From Takakia lepidozioides (taxonomy: Eukaryota; Streptophyta; Takakiopsida; Takakiales; Takakiaceae): DNA of 64,000 nucleotides. Made by a program: the position numbers and the translations under genes. Positions 11,481 through 21,862 of the stretch are shown in pieces (the stretch's first letter is position 1; each line of letters starts with the position of its first letter). Under the pieces are notes generated by a model. It did no database searches. It had not been told where the DNA came from and was given only the letters and a program-made list of their open reading frames with translations. The stretch is taken from NCBI GenBank assembly GCA_030704615.1, contig CM060733.1:14322001-14386000 (forward strand). Reading direction: 5' to 3'.

Positions 11481-11750
11481 TTTAAGTTATTTTTTAGTCA
11501 AATTGATTAAAAAAAAAGGTTCTTCCCTTTCAAGCTCCTTCTATATGTTTAACCTTATATTTAGACCCTATCAACGCAGAAAGACAATATATCCGTCTAT
11601 TATATGTATTTCCGCTGACATACATATCACCCCTATAACCGTGGATCCTGCTCACATGGCGATTTTTTTATGCTCACGCAATACCAACCCCCTACGAAGG
11701 CATTATCAATACCATCTGGTCTGGTCTCAAACAAGCGGCCAGTCGCGTAG

Positions 11751-11988
11751 GGCTCCTCTTTGTGAATAGTGAAATTGACTTTTATCCATAATAAACTTGG
11801 GAACTCATCCATATATTCTTCTAAATTAATCAGAGATGTTGCATGAGGGAGGTGTTACCTGGAGGCGCAGGGAGTAGCTTTCATCAGGAGAGGAGGAGGT
11901 GTCAGGTGACACCTGGAGAAGGCACAACATGGGCTTACCCATTTTTTTACACCGATGCGTAGGCTCCTCTTTATAATAAAGAGGAGCC
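11751..11988. mobile_element. Possible small MITE with GGCTCCTCTTT inverted ends
   Basis: GGCTCCTCTTT occurs at 11751 pointing inward, and its complement closes the interval at 11988, giving a 238-bp unit. The right end is itself a near-perfect palindrome (11962-11988, two 13-bp arms around one base). I could not find a convincing target-site duplication, so the superfamily is open. Confidence 0.35.
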
Positions 11989-12249
11989 AACAAACTCATT
12001 ATAGATTCATATTAGAAAGCCCACTTCTCATTGAATTTATTCATCAAAGTATCCAGCTTCTTGTATTTCACCTTCATTTCCATCTAAGAGCTGAGATTCA
12101 AGTCTGAAAGCCGCATCTACATTGTGCATAGTGCGTCGTCAATGCAGTATTGGGCGAGTCACATGTTTTGGACTTTTCCGGGCCTGGGTATGGCATTTTC
12201 CTCGAGGGTGGAGCATAGCCGGGAATGCATAATACAAGGGAAGTCTGTT

Positions 12250-12420
12250 ATGGAGAGTCTTCTAGAGGGTCCACCCACTCTGCAGAGTCCACTTTGCAGT
12301 CCACTTTGTAGAGTCCGCTGGAGGGTCCATTTTACACTGCAGGGTGAGTCCATTGGAGGGTCCGTGTAGAGTGGGTCCGTTGGAAGGTCCAATCTATAGT
12401 CTAGTCAAGAGTGCACTGGA
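12250..12420. repeat. Degenerate short tandem repeat built on GGAGGGTCC and AGAGTCCACT
   Basis: GGAGGGTCC, GAGGGTCC and AGAGTCC-type words recur every 15-30 bp across the interval. The last unit runs directly into the tandem SINE-like copies that follow, whose ends also carry GGAGGGTCCGCC. Confidence 0.6.
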
Positions 12421-12725
12421 GGGTCCGCCGCCGTAGAAGAACAAGGACTTACGAAAATTTCAGAAGGAACAAGTATACAAAAGTTTAATTAATAACACAC
12501 ATTACCATCTGACGAGAATTGAAGATATGGCACTGTACCACCTGACATTGAACATGGAGGGTCCGCCACCATAGAAGAACAAGCACTTAGGAAAATTCCA
12601 GAAAGAACAAGTATACAAAAATTTAAGCAATAACACACATTACTGTCTCACAGGAATTGAACATCAAACCTCACACATTTTAAATCGTTATTCTTAACAA
12701 TCACACTACCCACTACTTCTAGATT
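12418..12725 (-). mobile_element. Tandem pair of SINE-like copies, 138 bp apart
   Basis: Two copies begin GGAGGGTCCGCC at 12418 and 12556 and share the following stretch (GTAGAAGAACAAG, GAACAAGTATACAAAA, TAACACACATTAC). The second copy continues into a tRNA-like head on the minus strand, with a GTTCAATTC B-box and, further on, GGGTAGTGTGATTG resembling an A-box. The first copy is cut off at the B-box. This fits a tRNA-derived SINE inserted next to or duplicated with a truncated relative. Confidence 0.45.
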
Positions 12726-12921
12726 TTTATTTTTTATTTTTTTAACATTAAATATTGCATTTATAACGTGAAAATTTTAGAACTATTTAATTCTTTATGT
12801 GCATTACCAACGTCTAGAGGCAAGTCTCTCTTGGCTGGGACCCACCACACTCGACCCGCTTGCTTAGATCTAGCTGCGGCAGACCCAGCATCAGGTTAGA
12901 GGCGCTCCCACTCTTCACGAC

Positions 12922-13760
12922 CAGTGTTGGCCGGGTACCATGTTTTGAGCCCTCTTCCGGTCCCAGTTATGGCCTACTCCTTGAAAAAAATGGATGGCCG
13001 GGGCAGGGTATATCAATAGGTTTGAAAAACATCTCGGTTACAGGTTCTCATTAAACATATGAATTTTTTCTTTTCCGGTTCTCAATCTACCAGTTATGCC
13101 ATCTTAAAAATTGCCGGTTCCATGGTACCGGTTATGGGATTCATCCATTTTATATTTTTACTTTCTCTAGCATTTTTGTGTATGTGTGTGAAAGTACACA
13201 AGAGGGCTCTGGTGGTAAGCCACTCGTGGATTGGCCTGTGGGTCTCGGGTTCAAACGTTCAACCCCTATCATCTATCTATTGCCTTCAGGCTGCCCCTGT
13301 AATACACCAAGTTTATAACTATTGTTTAGCCAAATGCCCAACTAATTAATTTCCTATTTACTTGGACATCCTTAATGTTGTGCACCTAATCTCCCCAACC
13401 ATTGTAAACGTATCATTACTAGTAAGACATAATCAGGATCTGTCCATCTGCAATAATCTTAACTACCATCACCCTACCATCACCAACCCCTATACCTATA
13501 TTATCTAGAACCGCCTCCACGCCAACCCCATTTGCTCCGGATCCTGCTACGGGTATAACACCCTTATAATCACAATGCCGGTTCTCTAGCCGGTTAGGAA
13601 GCTCGATGGCTTTTGCCGGTCCCCTTCCATAGCCGGTTCCTCCGGGGGCTACACTTTCCGGGTATGCATATGTGCATAACCGGCAAATAACCGCTGGGTA
13701 TGCATGTCCAGATGCCATACCCGGCTAACACTCGTGTGAACCAGGGTATGTCCAGCCCTG
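12922..13760. mobile_element. Possible hAT-like non-autonomous element
   Basis: The left end CAGTGTTGGCCGGGTACC faces a right end that reads, on the opposite strand, CAGGGCTGGACATACCC. Both resemble hAT termini (CAGGG/CAGTG) and share the GGGTA theme, and the interior is full of CCGGTT and GGTACC words. The expected 8-bp target duplication is absent, so the limits are uncertain. A SINE-like head is nested inside. Confidence 0.3.
13190..13330 (+). mobile_element. SINE-like tRNA-derived head
   Basis: GGGCTCTGGTGGTAAGCC (A-box region) is followed after about 40 bp by GGGTCTCGGGTTCAAAC (B-box region). That is the arrangement of a tRNA-derived pol III promoter as found in plant SINEs. No intact cloverleaf was seen, so a functional tRNA gene is unlikely. 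Confidence 0.45.
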
Positions 13761-14239
13761 ACCGCCCGGCCCATCACCGGGCACAAGACCTGCCTAGGTG
13801 GGTTCGCTCTCCCTGTGGGCCCGCCCCAAGACCTTTATAGGCCGGTTATTGCTCTATGAGGCCCGCCAAGTAGGTGGGTTAGAGGTTTGGGAGGGGCCTC
13901 GTGGGCTTGTGGAGTGTGGAGAACTAGGGCATGTGAAGAGGTGGGCCCAGGTTGGTGATGACTAGTGATAGTTAATGAAATAGGGGGAGATCATGACTCA
14001 GGTACTTCAACAATTGATGATTTTCAATGAATGAGGGTGGCCCAAATCTTTTTAGAGAAGTTGGAGTCATTTAAAAATGCCTCTCATTTTTTAATAATTG
14101 CAACTTGAATGCACCTATGGGCCCGCCGGTACGGCCCATGGGTGACCTCATGAACCCAACCCCCCTTCACCAGGTCTAGATTCTGAATTTTTTCTAAGTC
14201 CTAGTTCTTTAACGGCGGGGGATCTTCTAGCGGACTGGC

Positions 14240-14370
14240 CAGACCCTCAAGAGATGGACTCCAATTGGCGAGCGGACTGACTTAGTCTGGCGGACGGGTG
14301 AACGGACTCACCAGCAGAGTGGCGATTGACGAGTGGACTGACTGGCGAGCAGACTGACCACTCCAACTGG
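14240..14370. repeat. Degenerate GGCGAGCGGACTGAC repeat
   Basis: Words such as TTGGCGAGCGGACTGAC, GGCGGACGGG, GACGAGTGGACTGAC and TGGCGAGCAGACTGAC recur with spacing of about 15-30 bp. It is similar in style to the array at 12.3 kb, and a SINE-like head again follows within about 50 bp. Confidence 0.5.
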
Positions 14371-14399
14371 CGCCTAACTCCAACCTTCAAACCCTCCTC

Positions 14400-14525
14400 A
14401 AACAAAACACGTTTATAATTAACACACATTACCACCACGAACATCACCTGTCAAGATTTGAACAATGGACGTCACGTTCATCACAAGGTGCTCTTTACCA
14501 CCACACTAGCCACTGCTTTCTACAA
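14400..14525 (-). mobile_element. SINE-like tRNA-derived head
   Basis: On the minus strand, TGGCTAGTGTGGTGGTAAAG (A-box like) is followed by TTGTTCAAATCTTGAC (B-box GTTCAAATC) and then a TAATGTGTGTTAATTATAAA tail. The tail is shared with the copies at 12.4-12.7 kb, so these belong to one family. Confidence 0.5.
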
Positions 14526-15292
14526 ACCCCTGAAATAATTAATTATTTATCTACGTATTTCAGGTGTTTTGTGGGCCCAACATACTGGCTCCCCCTCTCG
14601 CTTCCCTGCGCGCCCTGGGGCGGCTCACCCGAACAGATTTACCCCGCCGGTTAAGAGTCGCCCCACCCTATGTGACCCTGTCCCACCCGCAGGCCCCGCC
14701 ACAACCAGACGTGCCCGCATTCAAATCACAATTACCAAACAATGAGAAGCTTTAAGAAAAATATTTTAAAATAAAGTTCATGACATGCCCTTACACATGA
14801 CCGGCGGGCTTCTGTAACAACAAACCTTTTATATCCATGACCGGAACGAAAAAATGAGCATAGATCATGCATATCCACCGGACAACAAAAATCTTAAAAT
14901 CCTCACAAGCCCATGCCCGACAGGGTTTTCATATTGACAAGTCCGGGCCCTTAGGTCATGTTCTTAGTGACATACCCGCCCAACACTCTTCACGACCCTC
15001 TCTACACGTGGCTCCGTCACATGCACACGCGCTCGCATTGAAGACGCTCTTATCTTATGATGAGAAGCTACTTATAGGGATTATTATCCTAGCATGTAAC
15101 TCTGTATGATCTACTACGATATATGTACCCAATAATTTGAAGGTCAAGGAAATAGGGATGGTGGGAGCGACCAATAGGGAGGTGGGAATAGGTGCAATAG
15201 ATCAGTGGATGGAGATGTGTATATACACCTAGTGGATCACAACGACGGGGACCTTGAAATTCCACATGTCCGGGTCCAGGTCGGGTCTGAGC

Positions 15293-15943
15293 CAGTGTTG
15301 GACTGGTATCAAGTTTTTTACATACCCGTTTGGTCTTGATACTAGACATGTCACAAAACTTTCATACATGTTTGGTCTATATAATGGTGGATATAAATTT
15401 TTCCAGATACTAGTATGAGTATGAGTACGATGATCACAATACCAACTGGTATGAGATATCAATTCTGGTATCATTCGAAAGTGACATTGAATTACAAGTT
15501 TATCAAATAGCAAGTATCAAGTGAAAACAAATAAAATACACATAAAGAAGTAAATAGAAGATGCAGAAGAAGAAGACTCCGACGACGCAACTAAGAGCCA
15601 CTTCGCCTTGCGGCTACTGCCTCTTTCAAGGGTGGGGCCCTACGAAGAAGTAAATATACATAAGTACAAATATGTAGGCATATGTACACATAAACTAATA
15701 TAGTACATATGCCATACTAAATGAGGAAGACAAGGGGGGAGTACTGGTATTGTGGCTGGTATGGAAAACCTGATACCAGCCTATCGATATATAACCAAGT
15801 ATTTTCCTAAATAATACCAAACTAGTCTGGTATCTAATCCCAATGCATATACTAATATATATATCGTAGTGCTCTGGTACTTGATACCAATATATATATT
15901 AGTATGGATACCAGTTTGTTATCAGTATACCAGTCCATTACTA
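15293..15943. mobile_element. Possible hAT-like element rich in ACTGGTAT words
   Basis: The left end CAGTGTTGGACTGGTATC is mirrored by a right end reading TAGTAATGGACTGGTATAC on the other strand. The interior holds many ACTGGTAT and ATACCAGT dyads and a TATATA-rich right half. A target-site duplication was not found. No transposase-like reading frame is present. Confidence 0.4.
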
Positions 15944-16376
15944 AGGGCTGTGGTTGGAGGATAAAGCACATTATCCAGCAACACCGACTGTGGCTGACTC
16001 GGCTGCTGAGAGACTCAGCCTGAGGGTGACGAGACGATCGGATGCTTCCCGCGGGTTCTTGGAAGTCACACAGACTGAGAGTGTTGCAACCAAACCCTTG
16101 CAAATTTCGTATTCCTGTAGCTTTGTAGGTGATGTCGGTACTCGTTGTGTGGAATTGTTCACAGGCCTCTGGTGACTGCGTGTGCTGGAAGGGGAACCTT
16201 CCCGGTGAGGACTTGTTTCAGAGGTTGGAAGGCATTTTGGGAAGCGCGTTGTGCTGGTTTTGAAGGTGGGATTGAGGATTGTAAGGTTGTTGCGAGTGAG
16301 AGGAAGAGGAGGGGGGAGAGGGAGAGTTTTTGATAGAAGGGATTCGGTTAGTGTAATTGAGTACGTCAGGTTGAAA

Positions 16377-18219
16377 ATGGCAGCAAGCAGGGCATTGGAA
16401 GGGTCTCTTGCAGTGTCTACGCCGTGTGGAAGTGCTGTAGGTCCCTTAATTTCTAGCCATTCTCATGTGGTTTATGCACAACCGAGCAGAAGTCGTGTGT
16501 GGATGTGGCGGAATGGAAGAGTTAGGGCGGGACGAGTGCAGGCTCTGGTTATGGAGCCATCTGATAGCGCGAATGATAGTGTGGAGGTCTTTGTTAAGCG
16601 GATTGAGCAGGCCTGGCTAATATCCAAGGTTTTTTCAACCACGGAACCCTAGAACAAAGTGTTCTGTTTTGGCTTCAGGAAGGATTTACGGTACTTGAAG
16701 TTGTTCAATGGTTATACAGAATTGCTTGCACTTTTAGCACTTGATGTTTCACAAGAAAAATTGTTTGAAATTCAGCTAGAAGTTGTATCACGGGTGGGAT
16801 TGCATAGGAGAACCTCCGAGCCAAGTTATTTGTAAAGTGAAGTCAGGTTAATGACGTTTCATGCTTTTTGAGAAATCTCACTTTCAATGAGGACCTTATT
16901 GATTGTTAGTTTCAAGCACATGACTCCTAGCCAATGGAGCAGATCAATAACAACGTGCAGAAGTTCTGGATAGAGGAATGTTACTATAGGTGCAGAGTTA
17001 TCCAAGTACATTGGACTTAGGCGTGGAAGATCGCATGTACACAAAGGACATTGAAATGCCATTGGTTTTCTGCCTTCAAGTCACACTCAGTATTTGTAAA
17101 AGGATATTGGACAGGTAAAGAGCACCTTTTGCATTTTCAGAAGGGTTGTGAACAGCAGGCTATTGGATGCCACAGCCATTAGCTAGGGTACGAGTTAGCT
17201 ATGTGAGTGCCAATTGGCCAATGGATCTCTTAGAAACCGATCTGCCTCATCACATCGTCTGAGCTTTCCCCCTCTTGATTTGTAGATACTGAGGAACACA
17301 AACATGTCAACATTTATGGCCTTAGACATGGTTTGGATCCTAGTAGTGAGAAAGTTATTTCAACTGCTGTTTTTTTCTGGGAATTGGCAGCAACCAAGGC
17401 CAGTGCAATGTGCATCATGTGAAGCTAGCGGGACGAGGGAGTGTCAGTGGTGTAAGGGAACAGGCTTCTTCTTCCTGGGTGACAACATGCTTTGTGAAGT
17501 GCCATCTCGTAATACACAATGCCGGGTTTGTTTTGGTGAGGTATGTTGCTGCTTCATAGTCTGAGCTTCCTGCATCCTGGCCCTAAATTATCAGCAACTT
17601 ATCCGAAAGGATGCTAATTCTCATAGAAAAAGAATTGAGCAACGCTGTCACACTCATTCGCCTCCACCGCCCTTCCTACTTAGATTGTCTGAATTGTCAT
17701 TAGCAACATGGAAAACCTATGATATTGGGACCTGGGATTGTGCAGATATGTGCAGGGGGGCTTGTACCCATTGAGTAGAGTTAATTCTGGCCTTCCAGCT
17801 TTCTTGACAGTACCCTTGGCCATACCATAAATTACTCCAAGTAATCACCCAAGATTTTGCTACCAGTGGGTTGATCTTCTCAAACCAAGTGAAAAGATGT
17901 GCATCAGAGTCTCTTTGATGCTTTCAAAGATGTCACTCGGTCATAAGAGTAGCACCTCCATAAATATTTTACGATGCACCAAACCGAAAAAATACAAACA
18001 AAAGAAATTTGGTAATGTCCACAGAAGCCCCAAACAGCTTAAGGATGGGTATGAGAGTCAGGATTGGCTGGAAACAACCAGAGAGTTTGAGGATGTGATC
18101 CATTTGTGTGGCAGGGCACCATGCAGTGTGATGATTGCAAAGGTACAGGCTACCGAGCGCGGTGGTTGGGGCAACCGTCAAGGAAGCGGGATCCTATTGA
18201 TGACTTACGTCACCCTTAA
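16377..18219 (+). CDS. Small plastid-type DnaJ Cys-rich zinc-finger protein (BSD2-like)
   Basis: Three exons close in phase: 16377-16628 (84 codons), 17391-17540 (50 codons) and 18115-18219, giving about 168 residues. The N-terminal 60-70 residues (MAASRALEGSLAVSTPCGS onward, rich in Ser/Ala/Arg) look like a plastid transit peptide. The rest is a DnaJ-type cysteine-rich domain without a J domain: CASCEASG, CQWCKGTGFFFLG, CRVCFGEG and CDDCKGTGYRARW, the four CxxC pairs that bind two zinc ions. GDNMLCEVPSRNTQC between the pairs is characteristic of the plant plastid members related to BSD2, which help assemble photosynthetic complexes or Rubisco. The exact client cannot be told from sequence. 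Confidence 0.85.
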
Positions 18220-19339
18220 GCCTCTTGTAGTAGTCTTCAACAAGTGGTGGTGTTGTGATTCCTTATCAGCTGGTTGGAGAGAAACTTTAGTGGTGTTGAG
18301 GGCTCATAGACAGCTGAGGTTGCAGCTGTTGTGAGAATACATGGGAGGTATTCATTTGTGGAGCTGAGACTGGGAGAGACCTCACTGCACGCTAGAAAAG
18401 TCGTGGATCTGCCTGCAGCAAATGCTCGGGATGGCAATTGGTGTGTACATATTTGCTCTGCCTATTGACAGGAGGCCCTACCTTTACGTTCACAAGACCT
18501 TGGCGGTTCATCGGAGTTGTCTTCATCTTTCCATGGGTGGTGCAGCAGCTGCCCTGAAGTGCCTGGATATTGTGAGCAGCCACATGGGTACCACGCTGAT
18601 GCAATGAGCCCTTGACATTTCAGATTGATCCTTTCTGGCATCCTAACGAGTAAGCCTGTAGAGCCTGATTGTTAAGAAGTTAATGGTGGTTTAGCATCAC
18701 CCTCCTCACTTTGCAGTTGCTTGATTGTATGATAATCCTATCTCATCCAATGGATCACAATTTTTAATCGTTCAGTTTATTAAGTGGAACCAGCCTTAAT
18801 CTGCTCGTATCTGATTTCATGAATTCTAATCTTGCCCATTGTCCATGTCATAGGCAATTGTGTTTTTCTTTTTTTGGGTTTTTGGGTTAAGGACTGCGCT
18901 GTACTTACTTGAGGGATCTTGCGATTTACCATAGAGGTTCATGTGAGGGGTTGATAGTGGTTGGCATGTGACAGGATGAAGACTGAATGGTTCTGACGTA
19001 CACTCACAAAAACCCCACATCATTCACAGACTTCTGACATGATGTCTGTAGCTTCTATTCTCCATTTCTCAATCATAGGTGCAGTACGCCCTTAGACTTT
19101 TCTAGATGAACTGGAGCTCTGATCTTTTGATGTCAGTTTGAAGGATTATCAAGGGCAGGGTTTGATTCTCTTTGATGAGTTGGTAGAATTGGAGGCTCTG
19201 TACAACATACGACATCCCTTGCAGAGATGCAACTTGAGAGATTGTTTAAGATTACATTTGATTTGGGGACAATTGAGCAGCTTTCCTCAACCACATAAAC
19301 AAAACCACTCAGATCCCCTAAAAACTTCGACAACACTAA
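18220..19339. other. Intergenic, no gene seen
   Basis: The 3' flank of the DnaJ-type gene continues to the LINE remnant. Short open frames are present, but none matches a family I recognise. Confidence 0.45.
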
Positions 19340-21205
19340 CTCTGTAGATCAGCAATGGCCCCCATGCATGTCTGCAAAACTGTGTGCAAGCTGGCTCCAG
19401 TGGCCACAATGGTCTTACCAGTGCACTCTCTCTCCCTTGTAGACCAAATTCTGACCTGGAAACCATGATATGAGACTGTGGGATGCTGCGCAGCAACAGT
19501 ATGCAAGTCTCCGATGGGAGAGTCTTCTTTCCTCTCTCTCTCTCCTGGGACCCTTAGTGCTGATGCAGACAATGCCTTGGAAGACGTAAAGCTGGACTGT
19601 GCTAAGTTCCTCGCCAAAGGTCAGGTGGTCTTATTGCGTGACTGCCCGGGTGGGCAAAGGTCTTCATCAGAATGATAGCATTGGGCCTTTTGGTGAGGAC
19701 GAGCTGACTTCTAATGGTAGCCGGTTACAGTCTGCCCTGGATAAATGTTACCTCTATAAACGGTAAACTACCATAAATGTTAAGAAAATTTTACTCCCCT
19801 ACTTGTGCACACTAGCAAATGTTAAATGTTATTTGTTAACAATTGCTTACTCCCCTCTTTGTTAATTTGCCCTCGATAAATGTTAAGTGCACCATACAGG
19901 CTTCACCTAAAAGGAAATATGCTCCATAATTATAAGTTTCAACTAGGTTAGATTATGATAAGATTACATCCTAAAATATAACCAATCAGAAGACTAGAAA
20001 GTAAGTAGAAGGTAATACTATAGTGATCAGATTAGACACAAATACCTTGATACAAGGAGTATATGTTCCACATTTTGACATTTGACATGGAGGTTGTTTT
20101 TGAGAGACCATACCAGATGGTAGCATTCAAGGATGCCAAAATGGCCATAGCTACAATTTCTCAATATTTGCAACAAAGGCCTTATGAGTTTATGAAAACT
20201 ATTTTAGCTATGAGATGCCTAAAGAAAGAACTCGATGATATGCATCTTAGAGATACTCATCAGACCACTATCGATTCGTATCTCCTTCCCATAATTGAAT
20301 GACTCCATATCTTACACTTTTATTTCATAAGTGTTAATTTCATAATTTTATATTTGTTAAATGTTACATTCTGTAAATGTTATGTGCTATAATCAACCCC
20401 TTCATAACCTGTTAATGTGTTAACCTTGTCTAAATGTTTTTTTTTTTTCTACTCCCCCTTGTTAACATTTATCCAGGGCAGACTGTAATAAACTGTGTGG
20501 AAGAACTTCAGCTTTTGACCTTGAATAATAGGTCAAAGGAGACCAAGTGCAGTGGACTTGTGAGAAAGCCCAAGCTTTTGATCGACCCAATTGATATTGG
20601 TACCTCCGACCACTTCCTGGTTTGGACTGAGATGAAAAGGTCTGTTCCCAACACCAAGAGATCTGTGACACGTTCAATTCGGAAGTGGCGCATAGAAAAG
20701 ATCCAAAATGAAGAGGTCAAGGCTGAGTACGTTCAGGCCTTGGAAGAGGCTCCCCCTCATTTGTCCACTCGCTCCAAGACCTTCAATCTCGCTCTGGCAA
20801 TGAAGAAATGAAGTCGCAAGACCAGTGGAGTCTTGGGAGAGTTTCGTCCAAACCTGAACACAATATTCATTTTCTGATTCATTGTTTGGGGTTCTCTCAA
20901 CAGAGAGAAGCTGGCTCCAAATCTATCAAGGGACTAGTACCTATACCTCTATTTTCGAAAGTCTCGAGGCTGAGCCAAAAGCCCCGGCCCTTTATTGGGC
21001 AAACCACACACAGCAGGTTGGTGCTTGTGTAAAGGGATTTCTAGAGGATATTTGGAAAACCCGGATCAATTGTTTATTCCAAGGTAACTCTTACTACCGG
21101 CATCAGCCCCTGACAAAGGTAGGTTCTGTTCCTTTGCATTCCACTCAAACTGGGCACGGGGTCAATGGCCACAAGGCTCCGGCAAACGTCTTATGAGTAC
21201 ATTCT
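19340..21205 (+). mobile_element. Decayed LINE (family B) with endonuclease and C-terminal remnants
   Basis: The segment around 19560-19725 reads ALEDVKLDCAKFLAKG and, after a frame slip, NDSIGPFGEDELTSNGSRL. After the inserted DNA transposon it resumes INCVEELQLLTLNNR and later SDHFLVWTEM. These match the C-terminal half of a LINE apurinic-like endonuclease. Reverse transcriptase is missing: from about 20815 the sequence jumps to the C-terminal zinc-knuckle region (PEHNIHFLIHCLGFS) and the family-B end ACVKGFLEDIW, QTGHGV, with CTTATGAGTA just after. The copy is therefore internally deleted and frameshifted. The 5' limit is approximate. Confidence 0.7.
19728..20485. mobile_element. 758-bp pogo/Tigger-like (Tc1/mariner) DNA transposon, deleted
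   Basis: Perfect 23-bp terminal inverted repeats occupy 19728-19750 and 20463-20485. They begin CAGTCTGCCCTGG and are flanked by TA on both sides, as expected for the Tc1/mariner/pogo superfamily. Copies of AAATGTTA cluster inside both ends. A plus-strand frame (20063-20302) ends LRDTHQTTIDSYLLP, resembling the QTTLDSFF-like C-terminal tail of Tigger/pogo transposases, so this looks like a deletion derivative of an autonomous element. It sits inside the endonuclease of the family-B LINE. Confidence 0.8.
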
Positions 21206-21862
21206 CTCCTGGTGTTAGTATGCTTGTCCAGCAGCAATCTTGGGTGGATTATTTAGTTGTGGGACTCTGTAACAAGCTGGCCGGACAAGCGAATCCCTAG
21301 AGCAGGTACGTCCTGGAAAAGATACAGAGCCTCCAAGAACTAAGATAATAGATGGGGTACTGACAGAGCCTACAACAGACCCTTGTACCTGCCCTTGACA
21401 TGCCTTCAGACCATACTCAGTACCCGCCAGTCACTCAAGGTCCAGAGGGCAGCATGCTTGTTCAACAACAGCATTTATAAAACGATTTCACAGATTGGAA
21501 GTATCCTAACCTAGAAAAATGGACAAGCTCAATGATGTCACCCTAGGAAAAAGGCAACTAATGATGGGAGATGGCTCCAGCCAGCCAAGCTACTACTTCT
21601 ATTGCACGCAGTGGCATTGCAGCAACATTACTTGACCCACATCAGCATTTGCTTCAGATCTTCTTTAAATTCACAAACAGCAACGTTCATAGAGGCCAAG
21701 CCCACTAATTCCACTCAGTATGAGTAAGATGTTGGACAGCATCTGACTGTGTATACAAGCTGCAGGACACAGCCATGGGAGTGGAATCCTTGCAACCCTG
21801 AGAGGCAGCCAAATGATGTGAACCGTGCGTTGCCACCCTATTGTGCACTAGGTGCACACACG
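21206..21862. other. Intergenic, no gene seen
   Basis: Sequence between the LINE end and the stop codon of the plastid L1 gene. It probably includes that gene's 3' untranslated region. No conserved frame was seen. Confidence 0.45.

Noticed and set aside
13190-13330. Functional tRNA gene
   Set aside because: A- and B-box-like strings are present, but acceptor and anticodon stems do not pair into a cloverleaf.
12922-13760. Firm hAT transposon call
   Set aside because: Ends are suggestive, but the flanking 8-mers do not match, so it was kept only as a low-confidence feature.
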